Positions 1 to 8,636 of a DNA stretch of 23,704 nt are shown here, piece after piece. The stretch lies in contig DATKTT010000096.1 of the NCBI GenBank assembly GCA_035530955.1, forward strand, positions 1 through 23,704. Direction: 5' to 3'. The notes under the pieces are model-generated. The model ran no database searches. It was not told the origin of the DNA and saw only the letters and a list, made by a program, of their open reading frames with translations. Within the stretch, counting starts at the first letter, position 1, and every line of letters starts with the position of its first letter. Position numbers and translations under genes: made by a program. The stretch comes from Williamwhitmania sp035530955 (GTDB lineage: Bacteria; Bacteroidota; Bacteroidia; Bacteroidales; Williamwhitmaniaceae).

Positions 1-1
1 G

Positions 2-358
2 AATTTTGTTAAGTTGTCGAAATCAGGATTCTACGACGGCCTAATATTCCATCGCGTAATTCCTGATTTTATGGTACAGGCCGGCTGCCCCCACGGCACC
101 GGAACAGGTGGCCCCGGCTACACCATTAAGTGTGAACTCAATGGCAACAACCAATACCACGATAGAGGCGTTCTTTCCATGGCTCATGCTGGTCGCGATA
201 CTGGTGGTTCGCAGTTTTTTATCTGCCACAACAGGGAAAACACACAACACCTCGATCGCCAACATACAGTGTTCGGAAAAGTTTACGAAGGGCTTGAGGT
301 TCTTGACCAAATTCGTAAGGGCGACGAGATTATCAAAATTGAAATAAAGGAGGAGTAA
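2..358 (+). CDS. Cyclophilin-type peptidylprolyl isomerase (5' truncated)
   Basis: Cyclophilins catalyse cis-trans isomerisation of X-Pro bonds during protein folding. The reading frame is open from base 2 (NFVKLSKSGFYDG...), so the true start lies left of the window and an internal TTG is not the start. Visible family motifs are FHRVIPDFMVQAGCP, containing the catalytic arginine, then GTGTGGPGY, GSQFFICH and HTVFGKV. The visible 118 codons are most of a small single-domain cyclophilin. No signal peptide can be judged because the N-terminus is missing. The stop lies two bases before the DUF3127 start, and the end of this gene carries that gene's ribosome binding site, so the two are probably cotranscribed. 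Family assignment is secure; cellular location is not known. Confidence 0.95.
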   Translation, partial: NFVKLSKSGFYDGLIFHRVIPDFMVQAGCPHGTGTGGPGYTIKCELNGNNQYHDRGVLSMAHAGRDTGGSQFFICHNRENTQHLDRQHTVFGKVYEGLEVLDQIRKGDEIIKIEIKEE

Positions 359-360
359 CA

Positions 361-744
361 ATGGCCTTAGAAATACAAGGAAAGCTCGTGCAGATGCTCG
401 AAAAGCAGGTTGGAACTGGTCGTAATGGCACGTGGGAAAAGCAGGAATTTATTCTGGAGACCACCGAGCAATATCCCAAAAAGATTTGCATTTCGGCTTG
501 GGGCGACAAAATAAAGGATGTTGACTCAGCCAAGCCCGGCGATATGCTCAAGGTTAGCTTCAACCTGGAGTCGAGGGAGTTTAATGGCCGCTGGTACACC
601 GACATTCGTGCTTGGCGCATCTCCCGTGAGGGTGCTGGAGCAGCTAGTTCATCTTCAACTGGTGCCCCAATGTCAGCCCCACCTTCCTTCGATGAAATGC
701 CTCCCATTGGTGGCGAAGAGGAGATAAACGACCTCCCATTTTAG
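361..744 (+). CDS. DUF3127 domain-containing protein with SSB-like C-terminal tip
   Basis: A 127-residue protein matching the DUF3127 family, which is largely confined to Bacteroidota and has no firmly assigned function. Residues about 1-95 form a compact, probably beta-rich domain (start MALEIQGKLV, core KICISAWGDK, FNGRWYTDIRAW). A Ser/Pro/Gly-rich linker follows from about 95 to 118, and the protein ends in EEEINDLPF. That layout of an OB-like domain, a flexible linker and an acidic tip ending in LPF resembles single-stranded DNA-binding protein, whose tip (DDDIPF in E. coli) recruits repair and replication partners. A nucleic-acid role is therefore plausible but is inference. The ATG follows AAGGAGGAG within the cyclophilin end, an unusually strong Shine-Dalgarno for this phylum. 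Confidence 0.9.
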   Translation: MALEIQGKLVQMLEKQVGTGRNGTWEKQEFILETTEQYPKKICISAWGDKIKDVDSAKPGDMLKVSFNLESREFNGRWYTDIRAWRISREGAGAASSSSTGAPMSAPPSFDEMPPIGGEEEINDLPF

Positions 745-752
745 CATACACA

Positions 753-784
753 AAGAACCCCGATTAGCATCGGGGTTCTTTTTT
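753..784 (+). terminator. Rho-independent terminator after the DUF3127 gene
   Basis: A perfect 12-bp stem (753-764 with 769-780) with a 4-base loop, running into a T-tract through 784. It lies 8 bases after the stop of the forward gene and before the convergent rlmB end. The reverse strand lacks a strong T-tract, so it mainly serves the forward operon. Confidence 0.9.
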
Positions 785-836
785 GCCTTTCAGCAAGTAA
801 TTCTATTTTCTTAATCACCTTTTATCAACAGCAAAA

Positions 837-1649
837 TTAGGCTTTGCCCATGGTTCGTTGCCTTACAGCCTCAAACAACATAACCGAAGCGGCAGCTGAA
901 ACGTTCAGTGACTCAATCTTACCCATTAATGGGATTTGCACAATATAATTGGCCATGCGCAAAATCTCAGCCGAAACACCAGTGTCCTCGGCCCCCATCA
1001 CAATTACAGTTGGAATTTTAAAGTCGATATCGTATAGTGTGGACGATGATTTTTCGTTTGCTGCAATAATTTGAAACCCGCTCTGCTTCAGAAATAGGGA
1101 TGCATACTTCAACAATTTTACCCGACATACCGGAATAATATTTAACGCACCAGCTGAAGTTTTTAGTGCATCGGCATTGATTTGGGCCGAACCTTGGGTA
1201 GGAATTATGATGGCATCGGCTCCGGCGCACTCAGCACTTCGTGCAATGGCACCAAAATTACGCACATCGGTAATTTGGTCCAGCATAACAACAAGCGGAA
1301 CCTTGCCAGCCTCAAAGAGAGCCGGTATTAAATCCTCCATCTGCGCAAACTCAATGGGCGACATATAGGCGATTACCCCTTGATGATTTTTGGTGGTGAC
1401 TCGGTTGAGCTTTTCAATGGGCACCAATGACATGGGTATGTTATTGCACTTTACCAAATCAACTACCTCCTGAGAAAGTTCTCCAATCAGTCCCTTTTTT
1501 ATCAACACCTTCTCCACGGTTCTCCCAGCATTAATGGCTTCAATCACCGGCCTAATGCCAAAAATTAGTTCACCACGCTCCCGTTCCTTGGGCTCATTTC
1601 CATACTCTTTTCGATAGTTATTCACGCTATGTAAGTTGTTTCGGTTCAT
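837..1649 (-). CDS. rlmB: 23S rRNA (guanosine-2'-O-)-methyltransferase RlmB (SpoU/TrmH family)
   Basis: SpoU-family (SPOUT fold) AdoMet-dependent 2'-O-methyltransferase. RlmB modifies G2251 (E. coli numbering) in the 23S rRNA P-loop. The N-terminal substrate-binding domain starts at LIFGIRPVIEAINAGR. The catalytic domain shows motif 1 (NFGAIARSAECAGADAII), motif 2 (VIVMGAEDTGVS) and motif 3 (IPLMGKIESLNVSAAASV), all with expected key residues. I chose the ATG at 1649 (270 aa, MNRNNLHSV) over an upstream TTG that would add seven residues. A perfect TATCTTTG box (1668-1675, minus strand) lies just upstream and overlaps that TTG. The gene follows the GWxTD lipoprotein gene by 33 bases and may have both operon and own transcription. 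RlmB is most likely; a close SpoU paralogue such as a tRNA methylase is not fully excluded. Confidence 0.92.
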   Translation of the reverse strand: MNRNNLHSVNNYRKEYGNEPKERERGELIFGIRPVIEAINAGRTVEKVLIKKGLIGELSQEVVDLVKCNNIPMSLVPIEKLNRVTTKNHQGVIAYMSPIEFAQMEDLIPALFEAGKVPLVVMLDQITDVRNFGAIARSAECAGADAIIIPTQGSAQINADALKTSAGALNIIPVCRVKLLKYASLFLKQSGFQIIAANEKSSSTLYDIDFKIPTVIVMGAEDTGVSAEILRMANYIVQIPLMGKIESLNVSAAASVMLFEAVRQRTMGKA

Positions 1650-1667
1650 AAAATTAAAAATGGTGGG

Positions 1668-1675
1668 CAAAGATA
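1668..1675 (-). promoter_or_regulatory. Putative -7 promoter box (TATCTTTG) for rlmB
   Basis: A perfect match to the Bacteroidota -7 consensus TAnnTTTG on the minus strand, 18 bases before the chosen rlmB ATG. No clear -33 TTTG was seen. If used, it gives a very short leader and rules out the upstream TTG start. Confidence 0.45.
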
Positions 1676-1682
1676 GCGAATC

Positions 1683-2987
1683 TTACTGGTCTTGTGAATC
1701 TTCACTCTCATCGTCAAAAATAAAAGGTTTGCCGTGGCTCCATCCTTGCTGTATTTGCGACCACTTAAGGTTGCTGGAACGGCGGTAATCGAGCACAAAA
1801 TCGTTGGGGCTGGCCCCTCCTTGTCGGTAAACAAAGTGGAATCGCGTGAGCTTTTGCCCTTTGCCCGTGCCATACACCCAAACCTCGTTTTTACCATACC
1901 GAAAAATCCGATTTGGCAATCCATACATCATAAACACCATTCCACGGTCGGTTTTCCACCCCTCCATGTAGGACGAAAAGAAGTAGTTTGCCAAGAAGAG
2001 CCGGTTGTAGTAGATGCGAATGAGCTCGCGGGCCGATTCGTGGTCGCCAGCCCTCGCAAGCCATAAGCTATCGAGGAGCAACTTTTTGTTAGCGCGCAGC
2101 AGCAACGAATCGTTAATGTTCGGTTGTATATAAACCATTGGCGCTAGGAGCTCCTCGTTTGTAACAATCTTTGGAAAGCCCAAATTGAAACTTCCTAGCA
2201 CTACACCCTTGCCGAGAATGGAATCAGCGCAAACAAGATATACCCCACTGTAAGGAAGAGTCAAACTTCTTCCGGCAATTTTCCACTTCCAAACACTATC
2301 GGCGGCAGGTGGATAGTCTACCCGAAACGCAACCACTGGTGGCTTGGCAACTGGTAAATTTTTATAGTAGAAAACGTAAGCACTATCCAACTCTCTGAGT
2401 GGATGGCTTACCCGCACCGATTGTCCTGACTTTAATGAGATTCCGAAGAAGGGAGAACCATCGTCAAGTGTAGTTCTGTACCACTGCCCCGTATTGTGGT
2501 TGAGTTTGTCCACCATCAACAGCGAAATGGTGGTACGCTCCCGAAGAACATCGGTGACCAACAGGTTGAGAATATAAGCATGTCCAATCTTCGCGTGTAG
2601 CGGTAACTTTGTTAAAACGGTCTTCTTTGCAAGACTCTGCTGATTGAGCACCAAGGTTGCAGAGGCAGTATCCACAACGGCAGAGCTATCCTTTACATCG
2701 TAGAGTTGCGCGATAATTTTGACCTTGCCCTGTAGCACCGAGTCGGGATTGGCCAGATTAAACAGCACCTCCGTTGGATAAATGGCCACATTCAGCTCAG
2801 AAAGGCTATCGCTAAGGTGAAACACCTTCGACTCTGGATGAATAGAGTTGGCACCCGGATTATACATATCGGTCAGCCGAATGGATTGCTGCGCCTTACG
2901 GCTGCCGGCGCACGATACCAAAAAAGCCGCGAAAACTATGGCTAAACCAAATAATAAATGTCTCTTCAACCTCAATCGTATGCCCAT
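1683..2987 (-). CDS. GWxTD domain-containing lipoprotein
   Basis: A 434-residue protein with a signal peptide and lipobox (hydrophobic stretch 10-23, FLVSC with lipidated Cys near 26), so it is expected to be anchored in an envelope membrane. The C-terminal third carries the GWxTD domain, with the diagnostic segment GWKTDRGMVFMMYGLPN followed by VWVYG. This domain is common in Bacteroidota and Acidobacteriota and has no established function. The middle region is beta-rich and unassigned. The ATG at 2985-2987 is the only start that keeps the complete signal peptide. It lies between the ABC-F gene and rlmB on the same strand. Domain identity is secure; role is unknown. Confidence 0.88.
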   Translation of the reverse strand: MGIRLRLKRHLLFGLAIVFAAFLVSCAGSRKAQQSIRLTDMYNPGANSIHPESKVFHLSDSLSELNVAIYPTEVLFNLANPDSVLQGKVKIIAQLYDVKDSSAVVDTASATLVLNQQSLAKKTVLTKLPLHAKIGHAYILNLLVTDVLRERTTISLLMVDKLNHNTGQWYRTTLDDGSPFFGISLKSGQSVRVSHPLRELDSAYVFYYKNLPVAKPPVVAFRVDYPPAADSVWKWKIAGRSLTLPYSGVYLVCADSILGKGVVLGSFNLGFPKIVTNEELLAPMVYIQPNINDSLLLRANKKLLLDSLWLARAGDHESARELIRIYYNRLFLANYFFSSYMEGWKTDRGMVFMMYGLPNRIFRYGKNEVWVYGTGKGQKLTRFHFVYRQGGASPNDFVLDYRRSSNLKWSQIQQGWSHGKPFIFDDESEDSQDQ

Positions 2988-3060
2988 AGCTAAAATGGCA
3001 TTATTAGACTTAACATGATATTACGAGGCAAGATAATCAAAATATAGGCACCCCACATCG

Positions 3061-5022
3061 CTATACAATGCCCCTCTCCTTCTCCAAGTCTTCTTTCTCC
3101 GAGCTGAGCTGCTCCCACTCTACCATAAGGGCCTCTACACCCTTCTTCAGCTCCTGATAGCGTTTAAAAATATCAACATCGGTATGGTCAATTGAATGCT
3201 CCTCTGGATTAGCCATCATGGCATCGATCTTGGCTATTTCGGCCTCCTTGGCCTCAACCAAACGCTCACATTCGGTAATTCGCGATACCACCTTTCGAAT
3301 GACCTTGTCCATCTCCTTGCGTTCGGCATACGAAAGCTTATTTTCAGTAACCTGCCTATCGGCCTGCTGGCTCTGTGCCAATGTTGTCTTTCGCTCCAAC
3401 TCCTTTAGCGATTCCAGCTTACGTCGCTTTAGAAAATCGTAGATACCTCCAAGATGTTCCTTCACCTTACCACCCCTAAATTCATAGAGCTTGCTCACCA
3501 ATCCATCCAAAAACTCACGGTCGTGGGAAACAACAATCAGCGTTCCATCATACTTTTTCAGTGCTTCCTTCAAGATGTCCTTCGAAAGCATGTCCATGTG
3601 GTTGGTTGGCTCATCGAGGATCAAGAGGTTGTATGGCTGAAACATCAGCTTGGCCATGGCAAGCCTCGACCGCTCACCACCCGAAAGCACCTTTACCTTC
3701 TTATCGACATCCTCGCCCCGGAAGAGAAATGCACCAAGAATATCCCGAATTTTGGTTCTAATATCGCCAACAGCAATCTGGTCGATGGTATCGAACACCG
3801 TCATATTACCATCCATCAGGTCGTCCTGGTTCTGCGCAAAGTAGCCCAGTTTGACGTTATAGCCCAACTTTGCATGTCCTATTGTGGCATCAAGATCACC
3901 AACTGCAATGCGAGAAAGCGTGGTTTTTCCCTCTCCGTTACGACCAACAAAGGCGACCTTTTCGCCTCGCTCAATTTTTAGATTTACATCCGAGAAAATG
4001 ACGTGATCACCAAACGCCTTAATGAGGTTTTCGGCCTCCATCACAATTTGTCCAGAACGCGGCGCAGGTGGAAATTTTATGTGAAGAGCCGAGTTGTCCT
4101 CCTCGTCAATTTCAATTCTATCAACCTTATCGAGCTGCTTAATCCTGCTCTGCACCTGCACCGACTTGGTGGCTTTGTATCGAAATCGCTCAATAAAATC
4201 CTCGGTGTCCTCAATCATCTTCTGCTGGTTACGATAGGCGGAGAGCTGTTGCTCGCGACGCTCCTTCCTAAGCACCACATATTGTGAGTAGGACACCTTA
4301 TAGTCATGTATTTTTCCAAGAACAATCTCTACCGTTCGGTTGGTTACATTATCGAGAAATGCTCGATCGTGTGAGATAAGAATTACGGCACCAGCATACT
4401 CCTTCAGGTAGTCCTCGAGCCACTGAATACTCTCAATGTCGAGGTGATTGGTTGGCTCATCCAGCAGAATCAGGTTTGGCCTTCGTAACAAAATTTTGGC
4501 CAACTCAATACGCATGCGCCATCCACCGGAGAACTCAGAGGTTTGTCGCTCAAAATCGCGCCTTTCAAAACCCAAACCCAAAAGCGTCTTTTCCACTTCT
4601 CCTTCTAAGCCAGCAGCCCCAAGAAGTGCATGATGCTCATTTAGGTCGGAGAGCTTTGCCACCAAGCGCCCATACTCCTCCGAGTCATAATCGGTTCGAT
4701 GAGACACCTCGGCACTAATACGTGCCATCTCCTTCTCCAACTCCAGCACATCGGAAAACGCAAGCGAAGCCTCCTCCGTTACCGTTTTCCCATCCTTCAC
4801 CTCCATGGTCTGAGCAAGATAACCCATGGTAACCCCAGAAACACCACTCACAATGCCGGAGGTGGGCTTTTGTAGCCCATACAAAATCTTCAACAGCGTA
4901 GACTTTCCCGCACCGTTTCGTCCAACCAAACCAATCCGGTCACGCTGATTCACCATAAAAGTAGCCCCCTTGAGGAGGTCGAAACCACCAAAGGAAACCC
5001 ATATATCACTAATAGAAACCAT
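3061..5022 (-). CDS. ABC-F family ATPase
   Basis: A soluble 653-residue protein with two ABC ATPase domains and no membrane segments, the ABC-F layout. These proteins act at the ribosome, either in translation regulation (EttA, Uup, YheS types) or in ribosome protection against antibiotics. Domain 1 has Walker A GRNGAGKST (about residue 34), signature FSGGWRMRIELA and Walker B LILLDEPTNHLD. A charged linker follows at about 235-300. Domain 2 has GRNGEGKTT, LSGGERSRLAMA and LLILDEPTNHMD. The C-terminal 110 residues are charged and coiled-coil-like, as in Uup or YheS. Start MVSISDIWVSFGG matches the normal beginning of the family. A housekeeping role is more likely than resistance because no resistance context is present. 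Confidence 0.93.
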   Translation of the reverse strand: MVSISDIWVSFGGFDLLKGATFMVNQRDRIGLVGRNGAGKSTLLKILYGLQKPTSGIVSGVSGVTMGYLAQTMEVKDGKTVTEEASLAFSDVLELEKEMARISAEVSHRTDYDSEEYGRLVAKLSDLNEHHALLGAAGLEGEVEKTLLGLGFERRDFERQTSEFSGGWRMRIELAKILLRRPNLILLDEPTNHLDIESIQWLEDYLKEYAGAVILISHDRAFLDNVTNRTVEIVLGKIHDYKVSYSQYVVLRKERREQQLSAYRNQQKMIEDTEDFIERFRYKATKSVQVQSRIKQLDKVDRIEIDEEDNSALHIKFPPAPRSGQIVMEAENLIKAFGDHVIFSDVNLKIERGEKVAFVGRNGEGKTTLSRIAVGDLDATIGHAKLGYNVKLGYFAQNQDDLMDGNMTVFDTIDQIAVGDIRTKIRDILGAFLFRGEDVDKKVKVLSGGERSRLAMAKLMFQPYNLLILDEPTNHMDMLSKDILKEALKKYDGTLIVVSHDREFLDGLVSKLYEFRGGKVKEHLGGIYDFLKRRKLESLKELERKTTLAQSQQADRQVTENKLSYAERKEMDKVIRKVVSRITECERLVEAKEAEIAKIDAMMANPEEHSIDHTDVDIFKRYQELKKGVEALMVEWEQLSSEKEDLEKERGIV

Positions 5023-5044
5023 CTTCGTCCAGCCGTTTAAACTG

Positions 5045-5052
5045 CAAAAGTA
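5045..5052 (-). promoter_or_regulatory. Putative -7 promoter box (TACTTTTG) for the ABC-F gene
   Basis: A perfect TAnnTTTG match on the minus strand, 22 bases before the ABC-F start codon. The -33 region is unclear. Position and orientation suit the ABC-F, GWxTD and rlmB set. Confidence 0.5.
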
Positions 5053-5160
5053 ACTATTTTGAACGGGATGTTAAGGCATAATACTACAGGAGAATATATC
5101 CACGTAGTTATTCACTTTAGGATTAATTCATTATTTCACCCAACAAATAAATTGTATTGT

Positions 5161-5184
5161 TTATGGTATTGATTTTTACCATAA
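5161..5184. promoter_or_regulatory. Perfect 8-bp inverted repeat, candidate operator
   Basis: TTATGGTA (5161-5168) and TACCATAA (5177-5184) are exact reverse complements separated by 8 bases. The right arm overlaps a near-consensus -7 box (TAACTTTA, 5182-5189) 26 bases before the DUF2231 start, the position expected of a repressor site controlling the DUF2231 and rubrerythrin pair. No terminator-like T-tract follows. Confidence 0.5.
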
Positions 5185-5215
5185 CTTTACTCCTATCTAA
5201 CTTAAAATAAAGCCT

Positions 5216-5644
5216 ATGTTTAGCGTTAGCCATTTACACCCGATGCTTGTGCATTTTCCTATTGCACTCATAATAGCTGGATTTGCACTAGAAGTATTTC
5301 ACCTAATCATTAAGAAGGAACAATGCCTTAGTAGGGCAGGATTTTACCTGTTGATACTGGGTACCCTCGGTGCCATAGTAGCCTATCTTGCTGGTGAGTT
5401 TTTCACGAATGACTTAGCTGGAGCTGCCGGTGGAATACAGGAAACTCATGAACTATTTGCAAGCATAACGCTTGGAACGGTAATTTTAACCTTGCTGGTT
5501 CGCCTCTACCTTATGATTAAAAAAAAGGAGGAGACTTCACTCAGATGGGTATACTTTGCCCTGTATGCGCTAAGTGCAATATTTGTTGGAATTACAGGAT
5601 TTTACGGAGGAACACTTGTTTTTAGCTACATGATTGGAATATAA
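5216..5644 (+). CDS. DUF2231 domain-containing integral membrane protein
   Basis: A 142-residue protein with four predicted membrane segments (about 10-30, 42-60, 80-100 and 112-135). The N-terminal LHPMLVHFPIAL is the hallmark of DUF2231, with two conserved histidines at the membrane edge; a third histidine in QETHELFA lies before segment 3. The conserved histidines suggest cofactor or metal binding, but the family has no established reaction. The gene is followed after 35 bases by the exported rubrerythrin gene on the same strand with no terminator between, so they are probably cotranscribed. It may take part in electron supply to that protein; this is inference from context only. Confidence 0.85.
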   Translation: MFSVSHLHPMLVHFPIALIIAGFALEVFHLIIKKEQCLSRAGFYLLILGTLGAIVAYLAGEFFTNDLAGAAGGIQETHELFASITLGTVILTLLVRLYLMIKKKEETSLRWVYFALYALSAIFVGITGFYGGTLVFSYMIGI

Positions 5645-5679
5645 TTTTTCAACTTTACTAACCTAAAAAAGTATTTAAG

Positions 5680-6306
5680 ATGAAAAAAATTGCAATCTTA
5701 TCTTTAGCAGCTTTCGCTGCTGGTGCTATGCTCTTGAGCAGCTGTAGTAAAACTACTCCTGTCAAAACCATCGAAAATCTAAAAGCTGGAATTACCGGTG
5801 AAACCACAGCCAGTGCTAAATATGCAGCCTTTGCTGCAAAAGCTCGTGCCGAAGGTTATGACACCATCGCCAAGATGTTTGATGCGACATCCAAGGCTGA
5901 AAGTATCCACGCTAACAACCACATGGCGGTATTAAATAAGCTTGGAGTTGAATTTACTGCAAAGGCAGATTCTTTTACGGTTATGACCACTAAGGAAAAT
6001 TTGGAAGATGCCATCAAGGGTGAAAGTTACGAGAACACCACGATGTATCCTGAATTCATTAAAGCAGCAATGGAGGAGAAGGTGCCCGAAGCTGTAACGT
6101 CTTTCACTTGGGCGTTGGATACCGAAAAGAAACATCAAGTTTTTTACCAGAATGCGCTCAACACCATCAACACAACAAACACTGAAACCGGTTTGCCATT
6201 TGCCTGGGCCGTTTGTCCAAAATGTGGCAATACTTACGATGCAGCCCACATGGACGATTTCTGTGCTTTCTGCCAAACACCGAAGGAAAAGTTCATCATG
6301 TTCTAA
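5680..6306 (+). CDS. Exported rubrerythrin family lipoprotein
   Basis: Rubrerythrins reduce hydrogen peroxide with a diiron centre in a four-helix bundle, fed by a rubredoxin-like iron site. Residues 1-22 are a signal peptide with lipobox LSSC (Cys22), so this one is predicted to be a lipoprotein outside the cytoplasm. The bundle carries candidate diiron ligands in GETTAS (E41), AESIH (E74, H77), GESYE (E115, E118) and TEKKH (E149, H152). The C-terminus has CPKCG (179-182) and CAFC (195-198), the knuckles of a rubredoxin-like site. The 208 residues equal a normal rubrerythrin plus signal. Export is unusual because most rubrerythrins are cytoplasmic. The partner is probably the upstream DUF2231 membrane protein, by context. 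Confidence 0.9.
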   Translation: MKKIAILSLAAFAAGAMLLSSCSKTTPVKTIENLKAGITGETTASAKYAAFAAKARAEGYDTIAKMFDATSKAESIHANNHMAVLNKLGVEFTAKADSFTVMTTKENLEDAIKGESYENTTMYPEFIKAAMEEKVPEAVTSFTWALDTEKKHQVFYQNALNTINTTNTETGLPFAWAVCPKCGNTYDAAHMDDFCAFCQTPKEKFIMF

Positions 6307-6330
6307 TGTTGTAAACTTGCAACTAAAGTA

Positions 6331-6363
6331 AAACCCCGAAGAGCAATCCTCGGGGTTTCTTTC
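6331..6363 (+). terminator. Terminator between rubrerythrin and the convergent TonB receptor gene
   Basis: A 9-bp perfect stem (6331-6339 with 6350-6358), 10-base loop, then a T-rich tail TTTCTTTC. It lies 24 bases after the rubrerythrin stop. The A-rich flank on the other side gives a T-run on the minus strand too, so it may act in both directions. Confidence 0.8.
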
Positions 6364-6384
6364 TTAGTAACTACAAACTATCTG

Positions 6385-8508
6385 CTACTCAAAATTATAT
6401 CTCAGGCCCACAAAAAAGGTGCGACCCGGGCTGTAGGTGGAAAGGTGCGTTTTGTCGGTGTAGCCAAATAGGTTATCAATTCCAGTTGTGAGCGTTAGTT
6501 GTGAATAGAATGTCTGCGAAACCGCGAGGTTGGCCATAAAGTAATCGGAGAGCATTATGGGATAACTCAGGTAGGTAGTCTGATCAAAATACTCCTGCTC
6601 CATTTTACCCAAATACTTTACCTGTAGGTTTGTGTTAAGGCTATAATAACCCTTGGCAAAATTGTAATCGAAATTCAAACGGGCCGAATGCTTCCGAGTG
6701 CCAAACATCTGAAGGCCAGTTTCCTTATCCTCCGAATAGATAAAGGTATACCCACCAGAAACTCCAAAGCTGTGGTTGAGCCTAAAGTTCATCAAATAAT
6801 CAATTCCCCTCACCTCTACCTTTCCGTAGTTAGCATAGGTGTAGTCATTCACGCCATTGTTTACGCCAACAAACTGGTCGGAAATCATATTCGTGATGTT
6901 ATTCCGATACGCCGATAGTGAGGTATTAAACTTTGCAACGCTGTACTCCACAGAAAAGTTGAGATAGTTGGAACTTTCAGGCGTAAGGTTTGGATTACCA
7001 TAAATAAAGAGCGGATAGCCACTTGGGATTCGGTATTGGATGTACAAATCTTTTAGGCCCGGCGTTCTGTAGCCGGTTCCAAAGCCACCTCTGAATGAGA
7101 AATTGGAGATTTTATACATCAAGTTAGCCTGATAAGTGGCATGATTTCCAAATGCAGAGTTATGTACAAATCGTCCACCTACAATCAAGGATAGGTTGTA
7201 GGGTAGCTTTACTTCATCCTGAACAAAGGCTTCTAAGTTGGAATAGCTACGATTGCTAATACTATCGCGTGGGGAGTTCAGTTTTTCAGTAACACCATCG
7301 AGACCCGCAACCACCTTTTGGAACGATCCTATGGAAGTAGAGTATTGACTTCTTGCTTCATAGTAGCGATTGTCGTACTGAATACTCTGGTTATCACTTC
7401 CATTAGGCTGAGGAATTAAATTGTACGTTTTATAGCGGTCACTAAGCCAGGATGCATCCAACTTGCCATCCTTTCCAAGCATCCAACCTAGCTTACCAGA
7501 ATAGCTAAAGTCGTTGTTTCTCAGATCGTAGCTTGACGGGCTCGATTGATCCAGCTTCTTGGTATAGTATGTTGCCTTCCCTGAAATCTCAAGCCGAGGA
7601 GTTAAGTTATAAAATACATTTTGGGTGTAACTGTGGGAATTGCTAGCCTCCAAAGTCTTCCCTGGAACATCCGGTTGAAGATCGTAACCATTGGTCGACT
7701 TGTAGTCGTAAACACCATCGATGCCGAGCCTACCCACCTTAGAACCAACATAGGCTCCAACGTTCCGATTGCCATATGCTCCAAAACGGCTAAGAACGGT
7801 TGCTTCAAAAGGGGTATTTGGCTTGCGGGTAATGATGTTAAACACTCCTCCAATGGCATTCGAGCCATAAAGTGTACTGGTGGCTCCCCTTACAAATTCA
7901 ATGTGGTCAATATTCACAAGGTTTAAACGTGAGTAGTCAATATCGCCCTTGGTATCACCAGCAATGCGGTTACCATCTACCAGAAAAAGAGTGTATTGCG
8001 GACTAAGCCCTTGAACCTTCAACGAAGTTCCATTATCGGCTTGTGCCACCTCTACTCCAGGTACAGCAAGTTCGATGAGAGAGGCAACGCTAGGCACAGC
8101 AGTTTGCTGAATGATTTTGGCAGGAATTACCTGCGTGATTACCGGCGTTTCCGAAAGCGCCCGTTCAGTTTTGGTGGCAGTAACCACTACATTTTGGATA
8201 TCATATGCAACCGGTTTAAGCGCAATATTCAATCCAGATGATGGTGCCATTACCTTTACCTCAGTAGTTTGATATCCACTGTAGCTAACCTGAAGGATGT
8301 AGCTGCCACTTCGCATCTTGAGTTCAAAACTGCCATCATTTCTGGATGCCGTACCGAGAAATGTTCCCTTTACCATCACATTGGCACCCGGCAGTGCTGC
8401 CTGAGTTTCCTCATCAATAATTACCCCTGAAACCTTTACCTCCTGTGCATAGCTGCCAAGGGAAAGCAACATAAGTAGCACAAAGAATAGCTTTTCTTTT
8501 ATTTTCAT
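6385..8508 (-). CDS. TonB-dependent outer membrane receptor
   Basis: TonB-dependent receptors import scarce ligands such as siderophores, haem, cobalamin or metal complexes across the outer membrane. The order is: signal peptide (1-21, ending SYAQ), carboxypeptidase-regulatory-like beta domain (about 25-105, starting KVSGVIIDEETQAALPGANV), plug domain (about 118-230, with VVVTATKTERALSETP, LFLVDGNRI and EFVRGATSTLYGSNAIGGVFNI), and a 22-strand-type barrel to the aromatic C-terminal YNFE. The 707 residues are the size of small-ligand receptors rather than of SusC proteins, which are near 1000, and no susD follows. The adjacent small RGPP-ending protein hints at metal uptake, but the substrate cannot be read from sequence. 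Confidence 0.93.
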   Translation of the reverse strand: MKIKEKLFFVLLMLLSLGSYAQEVKVSGVIIDEETQAALPGANVMVKGTFLGTASRNDGSFELKMRSGSYILQVSYSGYQTTEVKVMAPSSGLNIALKPVAYDIQNVVVTATKTERALSETPVITQVIPAKIIQQTAVPSVASLIELAVPGVEVAQADNGTSLKVQGLSPQYTLFLVDGNRIAGDTKGDIDYSRLNLVNIDHIEFVRGATSTLYGSNAIGGVFNIITRKPNTPFEATVLSRFGAYGNRNVGAYVGSKVGRLGIDGVYDYKSTNGYDLQPDVPGKTLEASNSHSYTQNVFYNLTPRLEISGKATYYTKKLDQSSPSSYDLRNNDFSYSGKLGWMLGKDGKLDASWLSDRYKTYNLIPQPNGSDNQSIQYDNRYYEARSQYSTSIGSFQKVVAGLDGVTEKLNSPRDSISNRSYSNLEAFVQDEVKLPYNLSLIVGGRFVHNSAFGNHATYQANLMYKISNFSFRGGFGTGYRTPGLKDLYIQYRIPSGYPLFIYGNPNLTPESSNYLNFSVEYSVAKFNTSLSAYRNNITNMISDQFVGVNNGVNDYTYANYGKVEVRGIDYLMNFRLNHSFGVSGGYTFIYSEDKETGLQMFGTRKHSARLNFDYNFAKGYYSLNTNLQVKYLGKMEQEYFDQTTYLSYPIMLSDYFMANLAVSQTFYSQLTLTTGIDNLFGYTDKTHLSTYSPGRTFFVGLRYNFE

Positions 8509-8636
8509 TTTGTATTTTCATGTATTAGCAAAACACTTATCCAAGCTCGCATACACAATCTTTCTGTATACAAAGCATTAAGCTAAGACGAATGAGCCAT
8601 CGACTCAACCCTCAGCAGAAAAAAGAAATTGAACTG

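Noticed and set aside
3454..3981. 175-residue forward reading frame within the ABC-F gene
   Set aside because: It is antisense to a well-conserved ATPase domain, has no recognisable motif and reflects the codon pattern of the real gene.
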